Source: Bogoriella caseilytica
Lineage (GTDB): Bacteria; Actinomycetota; Actinomycetes; Actinomycetales; Actinomycetaceae
Direction of reading: 5' to 3'
DNA: 64,000 nucleotides
Assembly (NCBI RefSeq): GCF_003752405.1
Contig: NZ_RKHK01000001.1
Span: 62,001-126,000, forward strand
Shown here: one piece after another, positions 1 to 8,524 of the stretch
Layout: each line of letters begins with the position of its first letter
Position numbering within the stretch: position 1 is the stretch's first letter
Notes under the pieces: model-generated
The model's input: only the letters and a program-made list of their open reading frames with translations
Database searches by the model: none
What the model was told of the DNA's origin: nothing
Translations under genes and position numbers: made by a program

Positions 1-35
1 CCCGGCTCGTCAAACGAACCGAGACTCCCCTGACT

Positions 36-85
36 GACCGTTACGGTCGGCATTGACAGTATGGTCGGCTTTCCCCGACCATACT
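36..85. promoter_or_regulatory. Twin palindromic operator upstream of the regulator-exporter operon
   Basis: Two inverted repeats lie directly before the regulator gene. The first has arms GACCG (36-40) and CGGTC (44-48) around TTA. The second is a perfect 11-bp repeat, AGTATGGTCGG (58-68) and CCGACCATACT (75-85), with a 6-base spacer. Both contain the core GGTC/GACC. A TTGACA hexamer (53-58) sits between them and could be a -35 element. The second palindrome ends 3 bases before the ATG at 89, so there is no room for a normal ribosome binding site. Autoregulation by the adjacent winged-helix protein is inferred; the repeats themselves are seen. Confidence 0.6.
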
Positions 86-88
86 GGA

Positions 89-691
89 ATGGCCGACAAG
101 ACCGATCCTCACGAGGGCACCTCCGCGCTCACCACGCCGGACTATGAACTCGCCGACTCCCTCATGCTCACCGAGCCCGAGCAGTACAAGGCGCTCTTCG
201 AGCCCACCCGCAGAGAGATCGTCTCCTTCCTCCTGGAGCGCGCCGCCACGACCGCCGAACTGGCCGAGACGCTCGACAAGCCCAAGGGGACGGTGGGACA
301 TCACCTCAAAGCCCTCGAGTCGGCCGGGCTGATTCATGTGGTGCGCACCCAGCAGGTGCGGGCACTCACGGCGAAGTACTACGGCCGCACGGCGCGCGTC
401 TTCTACTACGAGCGCACCGCCGAAGCAGCGGTGGAGCCCGGCGCGACAGCCCAGCGAGTGGCTGATGAGGCTGCGCGGGTGGCGCCGAACACCGGCCTGC
501 CCGCCTCGATCGTGCACCGGCACGTACGCATTCCGGCCGAACGCGCCGAGGAGTGGCGGGACCGGCTGCACGACCTCGCCAACGAGTTCACTCACCAGGA
601 GCGCGGTGGTGAGGTGACCTTCGGCTTCACTGTCGGCATCTATCCCACTGACCGCGCCCGGCTCGCCTCTGAGATCGACGCCGAACAGTGA
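89..691 (+). CDS. ArsR-like winged-helix transcriptional regulator
   Basis: This 200-residue protein carries a winged helix at about residues 30-100, with helix-turn-helix text typical of ArsR-like regulators (TTAELAETLDKPKGTVGHHL, then a wing around VVRTQQVRALTAKYYG). The C-terminal half has no recognised ligand motif and no cysteine pair, so metal sensing is not supported. The ATG at 89 is preferred over a TTG at 53, because 53-58 reads as a TTGACA promoter hexamer and the palindrome 58-85 would otherwise be coding. The stop overlaps the next start (GTGA, 688-691), so it is translationally coupled to the MFS transporter. It probably represses this pair; the ligand is unknown. Confidence 0.8.
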   Translation: MADKTDPHEGTSALTTPDYELADSLMLTEPEQYKALFEPTRREIVSFLLERAATTAELAETLDKPKGTVGHHLKALESAGLIHVVRTQQVRALTAKYYGRTARVFYYERTAEAAVEPGATAQRVADEAARVAPNTGLPASIVHRHVRIPAERAEEWRDRLHDLANEFTHQERGGEVTFGFTVGIYPTDRARLASEIDAEQ

Positions 692-2079
692 CAGACGCTC
701 GCGAGCCGCTCGGCCGCAACTTCCGGATGTTACTACCGGCCGCCTTCAGCGCGAACCTCGCCGACGGCTTGTCGAAGATCGCCATCCCGTGGATCGCCAC
801 GGCACTGACTCGCGATCCGATGCTCATCACTCTGGTGGTGCTGTGCTCACGACTGCCCTGGCTCGTCTTCTCGCTGCCCGCCGGGGTGATCACCGACCGG
901 GTGGACCGCCGCCGCCTCATCGTGGCGATGGACGCCGTCCGCGCCCTGATGATCGGCGCCTTCGCGGTGGTGGTGCTCGTCCAGCAGTCGGTCATCCCAG
1001 ATCCGGGCGAGGTCGAGGCCGGGCTGGCCGAGCCTCCCGGATCAGCGGGCTGGATCCTTGCCGCCCTCTACCTGACCGCGCTGCTCGTCGGCTCGGCGGA
1101 GGTACTCCGGGACAACGCCGCCCAGACCATGCTGCCGGCGGTGGTGCTCAAGCCTCAGCTACGGCGAGCGAACTCCCGGCTCTGGGGTGCGGAGGTGACC
1201 GCGGACAGCTTTATCGGCCCACCGCTGGCCGGAGTGCTGCTCGGCTTCGCGCTCGTGGTGCCCCTGGGAGCCACCACGGTGCTCTTCGCCGTCGCCGGCC
1301 TGCTCATGCTGCGCATCACCGGGAGCTTCCGCGCGAAGCCGCGCCCGGGAGCTCCCGCACCCCACACCACGCCCACGCCGCTGGTCGACGCCGCGGCGGC
1401 GAGCACGGCGCCGGTACCGACGCGCGGCTGGACCACCGACCTGTGCGAGGGATTTCGGTGGCTGTGGGATCACCAACTCCTGCGCGCCCTGGCCATCAGC
1501 CTGGGAGTGATGAACGGGGCCATGGCGGCCACCGGCGCCATGGCCGTGCTCTTCGCCCAGGAAGTCCTGGGCCTGGGGGCCACCGGCTTCGGCGTGCTGG
1601 CCACCGGTGCTGCCGCCGGCGCCATCCTGGGCACGGTGGTCGCCGAACCGATCGCGAAGCGGATGAGTTCGGGGATGTCCCTGCGCGTGGTGCTGATTGC
1701 CACCGTCGCCCAGGGTCTACTCATCGGCCTCTTCCCCCACCCGGTGCTGGTCTGGACGCTGTTCGCCTTCGGCGGGCTGCTCGCCGTGCTGTGGAACATC
1801 ATCACGCTCTCGCTGCGACAGACGATCATCCCGGACCACCTGCTCGGCCGCGTGAACTCCGTCTACCGCTTCTTCGGCTGGGGAATGATGTCCATCGGCG
1901 CCCTGGCCGGTGGGGTGATCGTGAGCATCGCCGAGACCGCGGTCACTCGCGACATGGCTCTTCGCCTGCCCTTCCTCGTTGCCGCCCTGGTCTGCGCGGC
2001 CCTGGTGCCCTACCTCTGGCACCGGGCCAGCACCGCGCGCATCGACGCGGCCATTGCCGAGGCGGAGGCAAGCGAGTAG
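688..2079 (+). CDS. Major facilitator superfamily exporter
   Basis: The 463-residue integral membrane protein has about twelve hydrophobic segments and a central hydrophilic loop rich in Pro, Ala and Thr near residues 215-255. The loop between the second and third segments has the MFS signature GVITDRVDRRRLI, resembling the MFS_3/enterobactin-exporter branch. It starts at GTG 688, overlapping the regulator stop by four bases, so the two are made as one unit. Regulator plus coupled exporter suggests drug or metabolite efflux that is induced by its substrate; the substrate cannot be told from the sequence. Confidence 0.85.
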   Translation: MTDAREPLGRNFRMLLPAAFSANLADGLSKIAIPWIATALTRDPMLITLVVLCSRLPWLVFSLPAGVITDRVDRRRLIVAMDAVRALMIGAFAVVVLVQQSVIPDPGEVEAGLAEPPGSAGWILAALYLTALLVGSAEVLRDNAAQTMLPAVVLKPQLRRANSRLWGAEVTADSFIGPPLAGVLLGFALVVPLGATTVLFAVAGLLMLRITGSFRAKPRPGAPAPHTTPTPLVDAAAASTAPVPTRGWTTDLCEGFRWLWDHQLLRALAISLGVMNGAMAATGAMAVLFAQEVLGLGATGFGVLATGAAAGAILGTVVAEPIAKRMSSGMSLRVVLIATVAQGLLIGLFPHPVLVWTLFAFGGLLAVLWNIITLSLRQTIIPDHLLGRVNSVYRFFGWGMMSIGALAGGVIVSIAETAVTRDMALRLPFLVAALVCAALVPYLWHRASTARIDAAIAEAEASE

Positions 2080-2148
2080 ACCTCACCGGAACGTCGGTGG
2101 TGGGCAAGCTCACCGCGCCGGCACCGTGAGATCTGAGAGTCGGGGCTC

Positions 2149-2319
2149 TAGACTCCTAGCTGAACCTGGAGTGCACTGTGAGGACTTCCTTGCCGCCAGG
2201 CCCTGATTGTGAGACCGCGGCGCGAAGGCGCCCGGCGTGGACAGGGACGAGCGGATGGTGCTGCAGCCGACCTGGCTGAGATGAACCCCGCGCTCCGCTC
2301 GATCTGAGATGAGTGACCT
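2149..2319 (+). other. Probable long 5' leader of the DEAD-box helicase gene
   Basis: The 240 bases between the MFS stop and the helicase start hold no convincing ORF. A TAGACT hexamer at 2149-2154 could be a -10 element, which would give a leader of roughly 160 bases. Long untranslated leaders are common for cold-shock DEAD-box helicases, but I see no recognised riboswitch or conserved fold here. The call is an inference from spacing and one hexamer. Confidence 0.3.
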
Positions 2320-4116
2320 GTGACCGCTGTGTCCACTGACCTGTCCCTGCCCATTGACAATGCTCCCGAGCTGCCGGCCTTCGCCGACCTCGGACTGCCC
2401 GCCGACCTGCTGGCCGCCGTCGAAGCCCTCGGCTTCGCCACCCCCACCGACATTCAGGCCGAGGCCATCCCGATGCTGCTCTCGGGCCGCGACGTCGTGG
2501 GCGTGGCCCAGACCGGAACCGGCAAGACCGCCGCGTTCGGACTCCCGCTGCTGGCGGCGCTGGACACGCAGGAGCGTTCCGTCCAGGCCCTGGTGCTGAC
2601 CCCCACCCGCGAACTGGCGATGCAGGTGGCTGACGCCATCGACTCCTTCACCGGCGCCAGCCGCCTCGAGGTGCTCGCTGTCTATGGCGGCTCCTCCTAC
2701 ATTCCGCAGCTGCGCTCGCTCAAGAACGGCGCCCAGGTCGTGGTCGGCACCCCCGGCCGCGTCATGGATCTCATCGAGCGCGGCGCACTGAAGCTGTCGG
2801 GCGTGCGCTTCTTCGTGCTCGACGAGGCCGACGAGATGCTGCGCATGGGCTTCGCCGAGGACGTGGAGACCATTGCCGCACACGTGCCGGGCGACCGCCG
2901 GACGGCGCTGTTCTCAGCCACCATGCCGCCGGCGATCCGCCGCGTGGCGGACACCCACCTGAACAACCCCGTGCGGATCTCGGTGACCCGCCCGGCATCG
3001 ACCACCTCCACCATCCACCAGACCTATGCCGTGGTGCCGTACAAGCACAAGGCTGGAGCCGTGGCCCGCGTGCTGTCGGTCTCCGAGGCGGATGCCGCGA
3101 TCGTCTTCGTGCGGACCAAGGCCGCCGTCGAGGAGGTCACCCTGGAGCTCACCGCCCGCGGCATCGCCGCAGCCGGCCTCTCGGGCGATGTTCCCCAGCG
3201 GGACCGCGAACGCCTCGTGGAGCGGCTGCGCTCGGGCACGCTCGACGTGCTCGTGGCCACCGATGTGGCCGCGCGTGGTCTCGATGTCGAGCGCATCGGC
3301 CTGGTCGTCAACTTCGACGTGCCCAAGGAAACCGACTCCTACGTCCACCGCATCGGCCGCACCGGCCGCGCCGGGCGTACCGGGATCGCCCTGACCTTCC
3401 TCACCCCGCGTGAGCGGATGCTGCTGAAGCGGATCGAGCGGGCCACCGGCTCCAAGCTCGAAGAGGTCGAACTGCCCACCCCGGCCGATGTCTCCGCCCA
3501 CAAGGCCAAGTCGCTGGTCACGCGGCTCGGCGAGCGTGTCGAGGCCGGGCGGCTGGACATGTACCGCGAGGTGCTCCGCGAGCACGCCGCGGCCAACGAG
3601 ACCTCCATCGAGGACGCCGCGGCAGCACTGATGGCCTTGGCCGTCGGCGACGAAGGCCCTCGCCCGCGCAACGAGCGCGACGGCGTCGCCACGGAAGAGT
3701 CCGGTCAGGTCCGTTTCGATTCGCGCCAGGAGCGCGAACCCCGTAAGAGCTCCGCTGAGCGCGGCGGCCGTCGCCCGCAAGGTTCGGGCGTGCGTTACCG
3801 CGTGGAGGTCGGTCACAAGGACGGCGTCCAGCCCGGCGCCATCGTCGGTGCGATCACCGGCGAAGGCGGCTTGCGCGGCTCCGACATCGGCAAGATCGAC
3901 ATCATGCCGTCGTTCTCCCTGGTGGACATCACCACCGAGCTTGACGACGAGACCGCAGCCCGCGTCGGCGGCGCCATGGTGGCGGGACGCAAGCTCCGCA
4001 TCCGTCGCGACACCGGCCCCAAGCACGGCGCCAAGACCGGCGGCTTCCGCACGCAGCGCAGCGCGGACTCCCGCGACGCCGGTCGCTTCGAGCGTCGCCC
4101 GCAGCGCGCTCGCTAA
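2320..4116 (+). CDS. deaD: DEAD-box ATP-dependent RNA helicase, DeaD/CsdA type
   Basis: This 598-residue cytoplasmic helicase unwinds RNA duplexes, typically in ribosome assembly and cold adaptation. The motifs are complete: Q motif at about 21-50, Walker A AQTGTGKT (63-70), PTREL (95-99), DEAD (168-171), SAT (199-201) and the arginine-finger motif HRIGRTGR near 345. After a charged linker, a DbpA-type RNA-binding domain (about 488-560, starting GVRYRVEVGHKDGVQPG) is followed by a basic Arg-rich tail. The GTG at 2320 is used because the N-terminal text is then like that of related proteins; a GTG at 2332 is possible. A strong terminator follows. Confidence 0.93.
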   Translation: MTAVSTDLSLPIDNAPELPAFADLGLPADLLAAVEALGFATPTDIQAEAIPMLLSGRDVVGVAQTGTGKTAAFGLPLLAALDTQERSVQALVLTPTRELAMQVADAIDSFTGASRLEVLAVYGGSSYIPQLRSLKNGAQVVVGTPGRVMDLIERGALKLSGVRFFVLDEADEMLRMGFAEDVETIAAHVPGDRRTALFSATMPPAIRRVADTHLNNPVRISVTRPASTTSTIHQTYAVVPYKHKAGAVARVLSVSEADAAIVFVRTKAAVEEVTLELTARGIAAAGLSGDVPQRDRERLVERLRSGTLDVLVATDVAARGLDVERIGLVVNFDVPKETDSYVHRIGRTGRAGRTGIALTFLTPRERMLLKRIERATGSKLEEVELPTPADVSAHKAKSLVTRLGERVEAGRLDMYREVLREHAAANETSIEDAAAALMALAVGDEGPRPRNERDGVATEESGQVRFDSRQEREPRKSSAERGGRRPQGSGVRYRVEVGHKDGVQPGAIVGAITGEGGLRGSDIGKIDIMPSFSLVDITTELDDETAARVGGAMVAGRKLRIRRDTGPKHGAKTGGFRTQRSADSRDAGRFERRPQRAR

Positions 4117-4130
4117 GCATCGCTGAGGAA

Positions 4131-4164
4131 GGGCCGGAGGGCGTAGTGCCCTCCGGCCCTTTCT
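4131..4164 (+). terminator. Rho-independent terminator after deaD
   Basis: A perfect 12-bp stem, GGGCCGGAGGGC (4131-4142) with GCCCTCCGGCCC (4148-4159), has a five-base loop and is followed by TTTCT. It lies 14 bases past the deaD stop. Confidence 0.9.
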
Positions 4165-4282
4165 CGTGCGCGGGCTCTCCCCTGTGCTCCCGCCGGCATC
4201 GCCGCACCACGCACGTGTCTCAGGATTGCCGTTGCGGTGCGCGTCACCCACAGGAGGGCGAAGGGCTGAGTACGGTCGGAGG

Positions 4283-4705
4283 ATGGCGGATCTTCTCCCG
4301 CGACTGCTCGGAGTCCTCGCGCTGCTGCTCGTGGCCAGCGCGGCGTGGCTGCTCCTGTCCCGGCGGCGCGGCACCTTACGGACCACGCGCCGCGGCGGAG
4401 CACTCACGCTTGCGGACTTCGGCGAGGCCGTGGCCCGCGGAGATCGGCTGTCCATCGTGCAGATCTCTGCGCCGATCTGCTCGAACTGCCGCGCCAGCGA
4501 GCGGCGATGGCGAGACTTCACCGGCAGTGTGGACGGCGCGGCCTTCTCGGTGGTCATGGCCGATGACCATCTTGGGGTCGTCTCACGCCTCGGGATCATG
4601 AGCACCCCCTCCTCCGCGGTCTTCGATGCCACGGGGACACTGCGTGGAGTGATCCGCGGCGTGCCGTCGCGGGAACAGATCCAGGATCTGAGGGAGCAGG
4701 AATGA
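4283..4705 (+). CDS. Membrane-anchored thioredoxin-like protein
   Basis: The 140-residue protein has one N-terminal membrane segment (about residues 5-26) followed by a thioredoxin-like fold. The redox motif is CSNC at 66-69, in the context VQISAPICSNCR, and the cis-Pro loop is visible as GIMSTPSSAVF. It therefore probably acts as a thiol oxidoreductase facing the outside of the membrane. The ATG at 4283 follows GGAGG directly, unusually close for a ribosome binding site; no alternative in-frame start fits better. Its last bases overlap the DUF4395 gene start (ATGA, 4702-4705), so the two are coupled. Confidence 0.85.
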   Translation: MADLLPRLLGVLALLLVASAAWLLLSRRRGTLRTTRRGGALTLADFGEAVARGDRLSIVQISAPICSNCRASERRWRDFTGSVDGAAFSVVMADDHLGVVSRLGIMSTPSSAVFDATGTLRGVIRGVPSREQIQDLREQE

Positions 4706-5169
4706 ATGCGGAACAGGTGACCAGCACTGAGCGCAGTGCGCGGGCCGGCATCGACCCGCGCGGCCCACGCTTCGGCGCTGCGCTGACAGCCATCCTGCTC
4801 ATGGCCGCGGTGCTCCTCGGCGAGACTCTTGCCGGTCAGGTGGTGCTCGCCGTCGTGGTGACGTCCTTCGCCCTCGGTGCGGCGCGCGGCGCGCAGGGCA
4901 CCTGGCAAGGGCTGGTCTTCCGCTCCCTGGTGCGCCCGCGCCTGAGTCCTCCCACCGAACTCGAGGACCCCGCCCCGCCGCGTTTCGCGCAGACGGTGGG
5001 CTTGGTCATCACCGGCGCCGGGCTGATCCTGGCGCTGGCCGGCGTGCCATGGGCGGTCACGGCGTCCGCGGCGATCGCGTTGGTGGCAGCCTTCCTGAAC
5101 GCCGCCTTCGGCTTCTGCCTCGGGTGCGAGATGTACCTCATCGGCCGCCGTCTCCGCAGGGCGCGCTGA
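4702..5169 (+). CDS. DUF4395 membrane protein
   Basis: The 155-residue protein has four hydrophobic segments (about 25-62 as a pair and 98-148 as a pair) and the DUF4395 signature: PRGPRFGAALTA near the N terminus and FLNAAFGFCLGCEMYLIG near the C terminus. Its function is not established. The C-terminal segment contains a CxxC pair, C139 and C142 (CLGC), at the membrane edge. The start overlaps the thioredoxin-like gene by four bases, so the two products are likely made in similar amounts and may act together in thiol redox chemistry at the membrane. Confidence 0.88.
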   Translation: MNAEQVTSTERSARAGIDPRGPRFGAALTAILLMAAVLLGETLAGQVVLAVVVTSFALGAARGAQGTWQGLVFRSLVRPRLSPPTELEDPAPPRFAQTVGLVITGAGLILALAGVPWAVTASAAIALVAAFLNAAFGFCLGCEMYLIGRRLRRAR

Positions 5170-5179
5170 GGCACGCTCA

Positions 5180-6892
5180 CTAGTCATAGATCCCCTCGAC
5201 CCGCCAGACACCGGCCTCCAGGACAAGCAGGAGCGGGAGGATGGATCGGCGGGCACTGGCCTGCGGCGCTCGTGTCGCGGCCTGGAGGTAGGCGCGGCGG
5301 CGCGCTTGGGCCGTCCACCACCGTTCGCTGCCATGCCATGGGCCGGCCCAGGACTGCACCGGGTGACTTCCCGGCGGCAGGAGTTCCGCCAACGCCGCCT
5401 CTGCCGGACCGGCTTTCGGCGCCGGACGGGGCGCCACCACCACGGCAGGGGCGGCGCTGATGTGCCCGCGTGCATCCACCCGCACGGGTTGGCCTGCGCG
5501 GTCGAGGAGCTCAACCACGATCGGTTCCGCGGGCACGGTGGCCGGCCAGGGCGGCGGCACACTGCCTGGCCAGGGAGCCTCCACAGGGCGCTCGGGAGAG
5601 GCCTCATCGCCCCAGGCCACCAGGCGCGCCATGCTGCGTGGGTCGCGCCCACCCTGGAGGACGGGCACCTGCACCGCATCGGGGCCGAGCAGGCCCTGGA
5701 GCCGGACGGCAGCACGTGCGGCCCGCACCTCACCATCACTGCGCCGGCCCCAGAGGCCATCCTGCGCACCGCCAGCCGCGGCAACCTCCTGGGCGAGAAG
5801 TTCCAATCGGATCAGCGGGGCCGAGGGCGGCTTGCCACTGCGGCCGGAGAGCCAGCCCTCGAGCTGCCACCGGACCCGGTCGGTGAGCTCAGCGGCAGTG
5901 GGTGCGCCATCGAGGGTCCAGGTGCGGGCGAGCTCCCCGCCGTCCTCGGTGCGCGCCGTGACACACAACCTCCCGCACGTAGCGCCGCGCCGGGCCAGGG
6001 AGTCAGCGAGTTCCTCCGCCAGCGACCGGGCCGCAAAGGCTGCCCGGTCGGCGCGTTCCGCCGGGGGGTCGAGCACCGCGGAGGCCACCAGATCCTGTTC
6101 CAGGCGCCGCGAGGCGACCGGCCGCGCCTCCAACCCCCGCGCCAACCGGTGGGCGATCGCACCATGAGCGCCGAAGCGGGCGGCCACATCGCCGGGATCC
6201 AGTGCCGCGAAAGCTCCCAGGCTGTGCAGGCCCAGACGCCGCAGCAAGCCGATGAGTTCTTCGGTCTCGCTTCGGCCACGACTGGTGGTTTCCAACCAGG
6301 TCAGGGCGGCGACGTCGTGGTCGGCGAGAAAACCAGCTGACCCGCCGCCGGGAAGAATCACGCCCGCGCGTGCCGCGAGCAGGGCGGCGAGGAGACCATC
6401 GGCAATTCCCACCTGGCATTCGGCGTGCTCGGCTACGGCCCCCACCAGCGCCTCCGCGAGCGTCTCCTCTCCCCCGACGTGGCGGGCCGGGCCCCGAGCG
6501 GGCAACAGCAGCAGACCGGGGCGCAGCACCGAGACCTCGGCCACCACCTCCTCGATTACGGCCACCAGCGGTTCAAAAGCCCGCGCCTCCCGGGTCTCGT
6601 CTCCCGCGAGCAACTCGAGCTCAGGGCAGAGTTCCTGAGCGGTGCGCCGTCGCATGCCGCGGCGCACCCCCACCCGGCGGGCCGGCGCGGAGGCCACAGC
6701 AATCCGGCCACGGGCATCGTGCACCGCTGCCGGAACGGCTGGGTCGAGAAGCCCTTCAGCCACCGCTGCCACCACCGGCCAGTCCGGCACCCAGACCACC
6801 GCGCGCCGCACCGCCGTCGTGGTGGTGGCCTGGGCGCACTCCTGGGCAGGCAGGGCCGCTGGGGAGCTGGCTCCCGTGGCCTGCGTGGTCAT
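5180..6892 (-). CDS. imuB: ImuB, catalytically inactive Y-family polymerase-like mutasome subunit
   Basis: The 570-residue protein resembles Y-family polymerases (N-terminal text RAVVWVPDWPVVAAVAEG, then a fingers-like region and helix-hairpin-helix-like segment) but lacks the catalytic acidic residues: the usual SxDE palm motif is replaced by VLRPGLLLLPARG. This is the hallmark of ImuB, which bridges the sliding clamp and DnaE2 in damage-induced mutagenesis. ATG 6892 lies one base after the imuA' stop and removes 24 residues of unlikely extension from the longest frame. It is the last gene of the minus-strand dnaE2 ... imuA'-imuB group. Confidence 0.9.
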   Translation of the reverse strand: MTTQATGASSPAALPAQECAQATTTTAVRRAVVWVPDWPVVAAVAEGLLDPAVPAAVHDARGRIAVASAPARRVGVRRGMRRRTAQELCPELELLAGDETREARAFEPLVAVIEEVVAEVSVLRPGLLLLPARGPARHVGGEETLAEALVGAVAEHAECQVGIADGLLAALLAARAGVILPGGGSAGFLADHDVAALTWLETTSRGRSETEELIGLLRRLGLHSLGAFAALDPGDVAARFGAHGAIAHRLARGLEARPVASRRLEQDLVASAVLDPPAERADRAAFAARSLAEELADSLARRGATCGRLCVTARTEDGGELARTWTLDGAPTAAELTDRVRWQLEGWLSGRSGKPPSAPLIRLELLAQEVAAAGGAQDGLWGRRSDGEVRAARAAVRLQGLLGPDAVQVPVLQGGRDPRSMARLVAWGDEASPERPVEAPWPGSVPPPWPATVPAEPIVVELLDRAGQPVRVDARGHISAAPAVVVAPRPAPKAGPAEAALAELLPPGSHPVQSWAGPWHGSERWWTAQARRRAYLQAATRAPQASARRSILPLLLVLEAGVWRVEGIYD

Positions 6893-6893
6893 C

Positions 6894-7586
6894 TCACACC
6901 GCCCGCAGGTGGCGGGCCGGAGCGGCAGCCTGCGAGTGCGGCTCGGCCCGGGGTGGGCCATCACCGAGGATCAGCTGGCTACTCCAGGTACCCGGTATTG
7001 CGCGCCCGGTGGCATGCACGGTCAGTCGCAGGCCTTCCCCGAGTTGCTGTGGCTCCTCGTGCTCGGCCCGCAGCGTGACCCGCGCTCCGGGCCAGGGTGC
7101 ATGGGAGAACAGCAGGGCGTCCCGGGCGCGCAAACGACCGGCCAGGCTGCGGCGGTCCCGATCCCGCAGGGCCGGGCAGGCCCCGAGCACGAGCACGTCC
7201 ATGCCCTCGGCCAGGGCGCCGATCGCCGTCGGGGCATCGGGGCCCGGAGCGGGAATGACCACGGTGCGCTCCACTGAGAGCCCGGCGGCAGCAGCAGCCC
7301 GCCAGCCCAGGTGCGGGCAGGCCACCACCGCGCACCAGCCCTCCTCGCCCGTGGCTGCCCCCGCCAGAGCCAGGAGCAGTGAGGTGGAACCGGTGACCTG
7401 GACCACCGCACCGCGGGGCAAGGTGCCGGTGGGGGTCAAGGGAGCCAGAGCTGCCGGGAGGGTGAGGTGGGCCCCGTCATCGAAGCCTTCGACCTCGATC
7501 TCCTCACGGCGCACGCCCGTGCGCATCTCAGCACTACTCAAGGCCGAACGGGCCGCAGCCAAGCGGTCCAGAGACGCCACGCTCAT
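6894..7586 (-). CDS. imuA': ImuA'-type RecA-like accessory protein of the DnaE2 mutasome
   Basis: The 230-residue protein is a degenerate RecA-like fold (GAVVQVTGSTSLLLALAGA in place of a Walker A loop; GMDVLVLGACPAL in place of Walker B). In Mycobacterium the ImuA' subunit works with ImuB and DnaE2 in error-prone lesion bypass. ATG 7586 is chosen because GGAGGGAGGT precedes it by four bases; the longer frame runs back through the SOS box. The gene is directly followed by imuB. A perfect SOS-box core 24 bases upstream predicts LexA control of imuA'-imuB, independent of dnaE2. Confidence 0.87.
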   Translation of the reverse strand: MSVASLDRLAAARSALSSAEMRTGVRREEIEVEGFDDGAHLTLPAALAPLTPTGTLPRGAVVQVTGSTSLLLALAGAATGEEGWCAVVACPHLGWRAAAAAGLSVERTVVIPAPGPDAPTAIGALAEGMDVLVLGACPALRDRDRRSLAGRLRARDALLFSHAPWPGARVTLRAEHEEPQQLGEGLRLTVHATGRAIPGTWSSQLILGDGPPRAEPHSQAAAPARHLRAV

Positions 7587-7609
7587 GAGCACCTCCCTCC
7601 TGAAAAATC

Positions 7610-7625
7610 TAGAACATGTGTTCGA
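7610..7625. promoter_or_regulatory. SOS box (LexA operator) of imuA'-imuB
   Basis: TAGAACATGTGTTCGA matches the actinobacterial SOS box (TCGAAC-N4-GTTCGA) at both GAAC and GTTC cores. It lies 24 bases before the imuA' ATG. A TTGACT hexamer at 7656-7661 (minus strand) is a possible -35 element. LexA itself is not in this window. Confidence 0.92.
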
Positions 7626-7708
7626 TCTAGATAGTCTCAGTCCCCACTGACACGGAGTCAACAGCTCAGGTGAGAGGGCAGGTCAGCGCGGTGCTGCTGC
7701 CGCTCGGG

Positions 7709-8437
7709 CTAGCTGAGCAGACGCGTCTCCAGGCGTTCTTCGTCGATACCGCCCGCGCCGTCGGGGCGTACGAGGTAGCCGGCCGCACCGTCCCGCTCGG
7801 TGACCGCCTCCACCAGCTCCGTGCCGGAGTAGACCAGGCCCACGCCGTCGTCGGTGCAGTGCGCCTCGCCGAAGACGCCGTCACGGACCAGGTCGTGCAT
7901 CAGTGGACGCCGTCCGGCCTCGGCGTCGTAGTGCACGCCATTGCCGTAGGGCAGGAATCCGAGGGCGTCGGTGATCGGCCGCAGCGGCGGGCCGTAAGAG
8001 TCGGTGGTGCCGCCGCGGTACCAGCAGATCGACCCGGCGCTGATCCCGGCCAGCACCACGCCCTGCCCCCAGGCGCGGCGCATGATCCGGTCCAGGTTGT
8101 GGGCGCGCCAGACGGCGAGCAGGTTCACCACCGAGCCGCCGTGGACCCAGACGACGTCGTGTGCGAGCACCGTCTCCTCGACGTCCTCCACCGTGGGCAT
8201 GGGAAAGAGATTCAGGTTCAGCAGATCGAAGCCCGCCCGGTGCGCAGCCTCGGCGAACATGCCGGCCCGGAAGCGCTGGTCTCCCGAGGCGGTACCGAGC
8301 TGGCAGATCCGCGGGCGGCCTGCAGCGCCGGAGAGATCGACGGCGTGGTGGACCAGCGGCCCGAAGGCGACGTCCCCCCGGTCGGGAGCGCGGTAGCCGC
8401 CAGAGGTGGCGAGGATAGTGGGCTGGTCAGCAGGCAT
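7709..8437 (-). CDS. Peptidase E-like (family S51) serine peptidase
   Basis: The 242-residue protein has the class I amidotransferase-like fold of peptidase E, which cleaves Asp-X dipeptides. The nucleophile elbow GISAGS places Ser133 as the catalytic residue; FVHGGS-like text (VVWVHGGSVVNLL, 96-107) and LGFLPYGNGVHYD further on are also typical. It is cytoplasmic with no signal peptide. It lies on the same strand as, and between, dnaE2 and imuA', with 87 bases to the upstream hydrolase and 122 to imuA', so it may be read from the SOS-controlled dnaE2 transcript. Any link to mutagenesis is speculative. Confidence 0.85.
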   Translation of the reverse strand: MPADQPTILATSGGYRAPDRGDVAFGPLVHHAVDLSGAAGRPRICQLGTASGDQRFRAGMFAEAAHRAGFDLLNLNLFPMPTVEDVEETVLAHDVVWVHGGSVVNLLAVWRAHNLDRIMRRAWGQGVVLAGISAGSICWYRGGTTDSYGPPLRPITDALGFLPYGNGVHYDAEAGRRPLMHDLVRDGVFGEAHCTDDGVGLVYSGTELVEAVTERDGAAGYLVRPDGAGGIDEERLETRLLS

Positions 8438-8524
8438 AGGGTCACTGTGCCAGAGCTGCGCGGCCGGTCCCGGCTCGGCACCAGCGGGCTCAGGCCCCCC
8501 GAGTTCGCTCGCTCACCAGGGCGT

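Noticed and set aside
53-91. TTG at 53 as the start of the first regulator
   Set aside because: It would place coding sequence over TTGACA and a perfect palindrome, and the extra 12 residues are unlike regulator N termini.
2914-5784. 956-residue open frame on the minus strand across deaD, the thioredoxin and DUF4395 genes
   Set aside because: It lies opposite three recognised genes and a terminator, and its translation is Arg/Pro/Gly-rich without any domain. High GC keeps such frames open.
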